A stretch of DNA of 7,944 nt. It comes from Candidatus Jorgensenbacteria bacterium CG23_combo_of_CG06-09_8_20_14_all_54_14 (lineage in GTDB: Bacteria > Patescibacteriota > Minisyncoccia > UBA6257 > GWB1-50-10). A program made the position numbers and the translations under genes. Each line of letters opens with the position of its first letter. Position 1 is the stretch's first letter. The stretch lies in assembly GCA_002772205.1 (NCBI GenBank), contig PCRZ01000024.1:2467-10410 (forward strand), given 5' to 3'. The notes below the pieces were generated by a model. That model was not told the origin of the DNA, did not search any database, and saw only the letters and a list, made by a program, of their open reading frames with translations. Positions 4,867 through 7,944 of this stretch are shown here, piece after piece.

Positions 4867-7197
4867 TTACTCCCAATGTACGCGCGCCTCAAACGCGGCG
4901 AGGCGCGCGCTAAGCGTTGGGTAGTTCTTGAGAGCTGGGTCGGGCTCCAGAATTTCTACCGCGGCGTCGCGGGCACGCTTCACGAGCTCCGGGTTTTGGA
5001 TTGCCTTCATGGCGAGGTCCGGCATCCCTGACTGCGTTTCTCCCAGGAACTCTCCCGGTCCCCGTATTTTCAAATCCTTCTCCGCGAGTTCAAATCCATT
5101 TTTCGCTTCCACGATGGACTTCAATCGCTGTTGTGCCGCTTTCCCTGTGGCTTCGGTGAAGAGAAAACAGAAGGACTGGTGGGCGCCGCGCCCCACGCGC
5201 CCGCGGAACTGGTAGAGCTGGGCGAGACCGAAGCGCTCCGCGCTCTCGATCATCATTATTGAGGCGTTTTGTACATCAACGCCCACCTCCACCACCGAGG
5301 TGGAGACGAGGATATCAATTTTGCCGTCCGCGAAATCCCTCATAACCTTCTCCTTGGTAGGTTTCCCGCCGGTGGCGCTTTTGTTTTTAGTGAGCATCCG
5401 CCCGTGAAGCATTGCCACACGAAGGTCGGGGAATATTTTTTTTGACAGTTTCTCATATTCTTCCGTGACGTTTTTCATTTCGAGTGTCCGGAGCGCGTAC
5501 GTCGTTAGTTGTTGGTCGTTAGTCGTTCGTTCTATTCTCGGGCATATCACGAACACCTGTCGCCCCTTGTGTACCTGCTCGCGGATGAACTGGTATGCCT
5601 TTGCGCGGTGTTCTGGGGCTACCACCTTCGTGATGATGGGTTTCCGATCCTTTGGGAGTTCGGTGATGAGTGAGAGATCCAGATCGCCGAAGACGGTGAG
5701 GGAGAGCGTGCGCGGAATCGGGGTGGCGGACATGCTTAAGAAGTGAGGGATAAACGATGACGATGACAATGACGATGACAATGACGGCGTTTTTCTGTCA
5801 TAGTCATAGTTATGGTCATCGTGACGCGCGATGAGCGCGGCGCGTTGCTTTACACCGAACCGGTGCTGTTCGTCCACCACGATGAACGCGAGCGCGGGGA
5901 ACGTGACCGTTTTTTGGATGAGTGCGTGCGTGCCGATGGCGATGGCGACCCTCCCGCCCGCAATGGCCTTTTGGAGTTCTGTTTTTTTCATCTCCGTTTG
6001 AAGCCCGCGGCCGTAGGAGACGCGCGCCTCGCTCCCAGTAAGGAGTGCCACGCCGCCCTCTCCGCCGGAGGCGCCTGCCCGTCCGTCAAGCGGGGACTCG
6101 CCTTTGGCGGGAAATTCGCCGAAGAGCTTCAGCAGTGTCTGATAATGTTGGCGCGCGAGTATCTCGGTCGGTGCCATGAAGGCGGTCTGGTAGCCGGCGC
6201 GCGCCGCTTCGATTGCGGCAATTGCGGCCACCACGGTTTTTCCCGACCCCACGTCGCCTTGGAGGAGCCGGTTCATGGGGTGGGGTTTCGCGAGGTTCTG
6301 GAGAATTTCCCATAGCGCCGCCTTCTGTGAAAAGGTGAGCGTGAAGGGGAGCTCCGCGATGAGTTTTTTCACATGTGGTATATCGGTGGCGATCACGGGG
6401 GCATGCTCCTTGGCGAGGCGGAGGCGCTCGCGGAGATTCCGGAGCTGGAGGAAGAAGAGGTCCTCAAATGCGAAGCGTTTCTTGGCGGCGAGCGCGTCAG
6501 CGATGTCGTTAGGGAAGTGGACATTGTGGAGGGCGGCGTTGATTTCCGGGAACCCTTCGCGGCGGAGGATTGCGTCGGGGATCGGTTCCTCCGCCCGCAC
6601 CTCGTCCAAGAGCGGTTTTATGAGGTAGCGGATGCCTTTGGAGGTGAGGCCGCGCGTCTCGGGGTATACCGGCACGATGCGCCCCGTATGTATTGGCGAC
6701 ACTGATTCACGCAGATTTTCACGCAGATTTTCGCTGATGTCATCCGCGTCAATCTGCTCATCATTCCGCGTTAATCCGTGTTTGATAAGTTCGTACGTTG
6801 GGTTCGATAGGTACAGCTCCCCGTCTTTGCTCGCGCTCACCTTGCCGGCGAAGCTGGCCAAGCGCCCCGGCTGGAGGACGTTTCTGATGTACGGCTGATT
6901 GAACCACACCGCGCGGATGGAGCCGGAGTCGTCCGAGATAACCGCCTCCACTAAAAACAAGTGCCGCCGCCACGTGCGGCGGCCGCTTATGTCCTTTATC
7001 TCACCCTGCACGGTGGCCTCCTGGCCGGGGATGAGATCAGTAATTTTATAAATTTGGGAGAAATCCTCGTAGCGGGTGGGGAAGTGGCGGAGAAGCTCGC
7101 CGACGGTCTCAATGCCCAGCCGCTTGAGTTTCAGGAGGAACCGCGGCGGGATTCCGTGAATTTCCGAAAGCGGGGTTTCCGGTGTGACCGTAGCCAT
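4867..7197 (-). CDS. recG: ATP-dependent DNA helicase RecG
   Basis: RecG is a superfamily 2 translocase that remodels stalled replication forks and Holliday junctions. The N-terminal helix-hairpin-like start (IHGIPPRFLLKLKRLGIETVGELL, 13-36) leads into the wedge OB domain (about 55-140). The helicase core has Walker A GDVGSGKT (314-321), DEQH box (442-445), SAT (490-492), and C-terminal motifs including STSVVEVGVDV (632-642) and QFRGRVGR (663-670). The tail (FLGETQSGMPDL) is typical. At 776 residues it is longer than the roughly 690 of many RecG proteins. Four low-complexity segments explain this: about 141-168, 361-383, 459-486 and 556-568. Each is encoded by repeat-like DNA and lies in a loop between motifs. 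The start follows a strong promoter by 11 bases without a Shine-Dalgarno sequence, so translation may be leaderless. Neighbours are tRNA-Lys upstream and a terminator downstream. Confidence 0.97.
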   Translation of the reverse strand: MATVTPETPLSEIHGIPPRFLLKLKRLGIETVGELLRHFPTRYEDFSQIYKITDLIPGQEATVQGEIKDISGRRTWRRHLFLVEAVISDDSGSIRAVWFNQPYIRNVLQPGRLASFAGKVSASKDGELYLSNPTYELIKHGLTRNDEQIDADDISENLRENLRESVSPIHTGRIVPVYPETRGLTSKGIRYLIKPLLDEVRAEEPIPDAILRREGFPEINAALHNVHFPNDIADALAAKKRFAFEDLFFLQLRNLRERLRLAKEHAPVIATDIPHVKKLIAELPFTLTFSQKAALWEILQNLAKPHPMNRLLQGDVGSGKTVVAAIAAIEAARAGYQTAFMAPTEILARQHYQTLLKLFGEFPAKGESPLDGRAGASGGEGGVALLTGSEARVSYGRGLQTEMKKTELQKAIAGGRVAIAIGTHALIQKTVTFPALAFIVVDEQHRFGVKQRAALIARHDDHNYDYDRKTPSLSSSLSSSSFIPHFLSMSATPIPRTLSLTVFGDLDLSLITELPKDRKPIITKVVAPEHRAKAYQFIREQVHKGRQVFVICPRIERTTNDQQLTTYALRTLEMKNVTEEYEKLSKKIFPDLRVAMLHGRMLTKNKSATGGKPTKEKVMRDFADGKIDILVSTSVVEVGVDVQNASIMMIESAERFGLAQLYQFRGRVGRGAHQSFCFLFTEATGKAAQQRLKSIVEAKNGFELAEKDLKIRGPGEFLGETQSGMPDLAMKAIQNPELVKRARDAAVEILEPDPALKNYPTLSARLAAFEARVHWE
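5501..5531 (-). repeat. GACTAAC-type heptamer array inside recG
   Basis: On the coding strand the units AACGAAC, GACTAAC, GACCAAC, AACTAAC and GAC run with a 7-bp period, encoding part of RTTNDQQLTTY (residues 557-567). GACCAAC and AACGAAC are exact units of the pheS array at 1863-1921, in the same orientation relative to coding. Confidence 0.92.
5755..5826 (-). repeat. Hexamer inverted repeat inside recG
   Basis: Plus-strand GATGAC/AATGAC hexamers (5755-5786) face GTCATA-type hexamers (5797-5826) across a ten-base spacer, making a long imperfect hairpin with about one mismatch per six bases. On the coding strand it gives a DDHNYDYD acidic/aromatic run and then a serine-rich run (LSSSLSSSS) between the DEQH box and the SAT motif. 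Confidence 0.9.
6046..6120 (-). repeat. GC-rich palindromic repeat segment inside recG
   Basis: Contains TCCGCCGGAGGCG and CGCCTTTGGCGGGA, local CGCC/GGCG palindromes of the kind seen between genes at 1-30 and 988-1004. It encodes a Gly/Ala/Pro-rich insert (about residues 361-383) just before VALLTGS, where RecG normally has a short turn. Boundaries are estimated. Confidence 0.6.
6694..6785 (-). repeat. Repeat-derived segment in recG wedge-to-core linker
   Basis: ACGCAGATTTTC occurs twice in tandem (from about 6709 and 6721), next to related words such as CGCGTCAATCTG and CCGCGTTAATCCGTG. It encodes the acidic stretch NDEQIDADDISENLRENLRES (about 145-165), immediately before the conserved IHTGRIVPVYP. 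The boundaries come from where RecG homology stops and resumes. Confidence 0.7.
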
Positions 7198-7208
7198 AAA
7201 CGGCGCAT

Positions 7209-7237
7209 ATTATACCCCGTTAGAAGTGATTTTTCAA
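7209..7237 (-). promoter_or_regulatory. Strong sigma-70-type promoter of recG
   Basis: On the minus strand there is TTGAAA (7237-7232), exactly 17 bases, then a perfect TATAAT (7214-7209). The expected start is near 7202, only about five bases before the recG ATG at 7197, so the mRNA would be nearly leaderless. The -10 box and spacer overlap one arm (7211-7227) of the long inverted repeat. Confidence 0.85.
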
Positions 7238-7320
7238 CGGAAAGTTGTTAACTGATTCATTCTCTACACATCCGTTCGAAATTTTTCAGGAGGGTGCACC
7301 AAAACTTCTAACGGGGTATA
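7211..7320. repeat. 17-bp inverted repeat pair with CCCGTTAGA core, upstream of recG
   Basis: TATACCCCGTTAGAAGT (7211-7227) and ACTTCTAACGGGGTATA (7304-7320) are perfect reverse complements across 76 bp. The inner sequence has a second short pair, AACGGA/TCCGTT (7236-7241 and 7271-7276), and TTTTTCA words near both arms. It fills nearly all the space between recG and tRNA-Lys. It shares its terminal core with the repeat at 2477-2605. Confidence 0.92.
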
Positions 7321-7348
7321 GCCGATTTTTGAGTTTTTTTCTACCGTG

Positions 7349-7421
<73 letters not shown>

Positions 7422-7531
7422 ATGTCCAGATTTTAAGAGGTTATTCAGCGGATTTTAAAGCGAACACCAAATGCATTCTATGATAGACAGGAAAATAAAT
7501 CAAACAAAATTCCCTACGATTTGGTCGCCGA

Positions 7532-7570
7532 GCTCGCCAAAAGAGGGCGGATAAACTCCGCGAGGCGAGC
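7532..7570. repeat. Nested hairpin
   Basis: Outer arms GCTCGCC (7532-7538) and GGCGAGC (7564-7570) enclose inner arms GCGGA (7547-7551) and TCCGC (7557-7561) around TAAAC. A T-rich stretch follows only after about ten bases, so terminator function on the plus strand is weak. Confidence 0.6.
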
Positions 7571-7618
7571 CAAAACCTTTTACTTTTTTCTAGTGCAGTA
7601 TTCTTGAATTAGTCCGAA

Positions 7619-7649
7619 CCCCAGTAGTAAAGTAAGGATTACTACGGGG
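7619..7649. repeat. Hairpin with CCCC/GGGG base
   Basis: CCCC, a bulged A, then GTAGTAA (7624-7630) pairs with TTACTAC (7639-7645) and GGGG (7646-7649) across an eight-base loop: 11 bp with one bulge. No gene is attached. Confidence 0.65.
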
Positions 7650-7698
7650 CACGGCGCATTTTGCTCCGACCGCGGTCGCAGGCAGGGAAATCTCCCCG

Positions 7699-7756
7699 CC
7701 TGTCTGCGTGCGTCTGCCTGTGCGTACACGCAGACAGGTACACGCACAGGCAGACG
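7699..7756. repeat. Interleaved inverted repeats in A-B-A'-B' order
   Basis: A is CCTGTCTGCGTG (7699-7710) and its complement A' is 7727-7738. B is CGTCTGCCTGTGCGT (7711-7725) and its complement B' is 7742-7756. Both pairings are perfect (12 and 15 bp). The order allows either an H-type pseudoknot or two mutually exclusive hairpins. Confidence 0.85.
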
Positions 7757-7795
7757 AAAATGTCTGAGATTGGGGGCAGTATAAATTTGGGTGCT

Positions 7796-7874
7796 GCGCT
7801 ATAGCATAGCGCTATGACGCGTCATAGTACCGTTACTTCTATGATACTGCCACATTGCTATGACGCGTCATAGC
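7796..7874. promoter_or_regulatory. Operator-like palindrome array (CTATGACGCGTCATAG)
   Basis: The perfect 16-bp palindrome CTATGACGCGTCATAG (7812-7827) recurs as an 18-bp version with GC ends (7857-7874), 46 bp centre to centre. An adjoining inverted repeat GCGCTAT-AGC-ATAGCGC (7796-7812) and isolated half sites CTATGA (7839-7844) and GCTATGTCA (7905-7913) complete the array. The second palindrome ends 23 bases before TATAAT (7898-7903). This fits binding sites for a dimeric regulator or a partition/origin-type protein. No such gene is in the window. Confidence 0.55.
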
Positions 7875-7897
7875 ACCGGTAAACATCCGCACGCTCT

Positions 7898-7944
7898 TAT
7901 AATAGCTATGTCACCGCAATTCAGCCATGGCATAGTTCGCGTGA
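7898..7944 (+). promoter_or_regulatory. Promoter-like TATAAT and possible gene start at right edge
   Basis: TATAAT (7898-7903) lies just before ATG 7908, which opens a frame that stays open for the 12 codons left in the window. No good -35 is seen at 17 bases (7875-7880 is ACCGGT-like). A nearly leaderless gene running off the right edge is possible, as at recG, but 12 codons cannot establish it. Confidence 0.25.

Larger units (their letters stand above)
7422..7944. other. Gene-poor right end, made of structured repeats
   Basis: No convincing coding region is seen in these 520 bases apart from a possible gene start near 7908. The left part (7422-7530) is AT-rich and unremarkable. The remainder is a row of unrelated inverted repeats (listed separately at 7532, 7619, 7699 and 7796) and a promoter-like TATAAT near the edge. 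It looks like a regulatory or repeat-accumulating intergenic region. Confidence 0.7.

Noticed and set aside
5812..6315. Plus-strand open frame opposite recG
   Set aside because: The complementary frame encodes RecG Walker A and neighbouring motifs. The plus-strand translation resembles no family.

Overview
The window reads as a chromosome segment of a Patescibacteria/CPR bacterium, probably in the Parcubacteria part of that radiation. This placement is inferred. It rests on a short PheT with no tRNA-binding OB domain, the near absence of Shine-Dalgarno sequences, tRNA genes that mostly lack an encoded CCA, compact housekeeping genes, and an unusual density of short palindromic and tandem repeats, including in-frame repeats inside essential genes. 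TGA is used as a stop (nlpC-like gene, the 120-codon ORF, pheT), so the UGA-glycine code of Gracilibacteria/SR1 does not apply.

Layout. Minus strand, 1-773: a probable tRNA operon, read right to left, with tRNA(CAT), an NlpC/P60 cell-wall hydrolase that starts one base after the tRNA's CCA, a tRNA-like 5' half with a hairpin, and tRNA-Asp(GTC). About 80 bp (774-853) holds divergent promoter-like sequences. Plus strand, 854-4595: a divergent tRNA(CAT), pheS, a 120-codon AT-rich coiled-coil ORF, a 15-bp paired-arm inverted repeat, and pheT. Region 4596-4866 is a convergent gene end with degenerate tandem repeats, two identical 45-bp palindromic repeats and a strong recG terminator. Minus strand, 4867-7421: tRNA-Lys(CTT), a second long inverted repeat carrying the recG promoter, and recG. 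Region 7422-7944 has no convincing gene. It holds stacked hairpins, an A-B-A'-B' complementary block, and an array of CTATGA/TCATAG palindromes ahead of a TATAAT near the right edge.

The genes serve translation (phenylalanyl-tRNA synthetase alpha and beta, four tRNAs), recombination and fork rescue (RecG) and peptidoglycan turnover (NlpC/P60). No defence or accessory system is recognisable. The most interesting signals are repeat-driven. Heptanucleotide arrays and other intergenic-type repeats lie in frame inside pheS and recG, with one heptamer family shared by both genes and giving both proteins a TTND peptide. A paired inverted repeat with core CCCGTTAGA ... TCTAACGGG sits right against the starts of pheT and recG, in one case covering the start codon and in the other forming part of the promoter.
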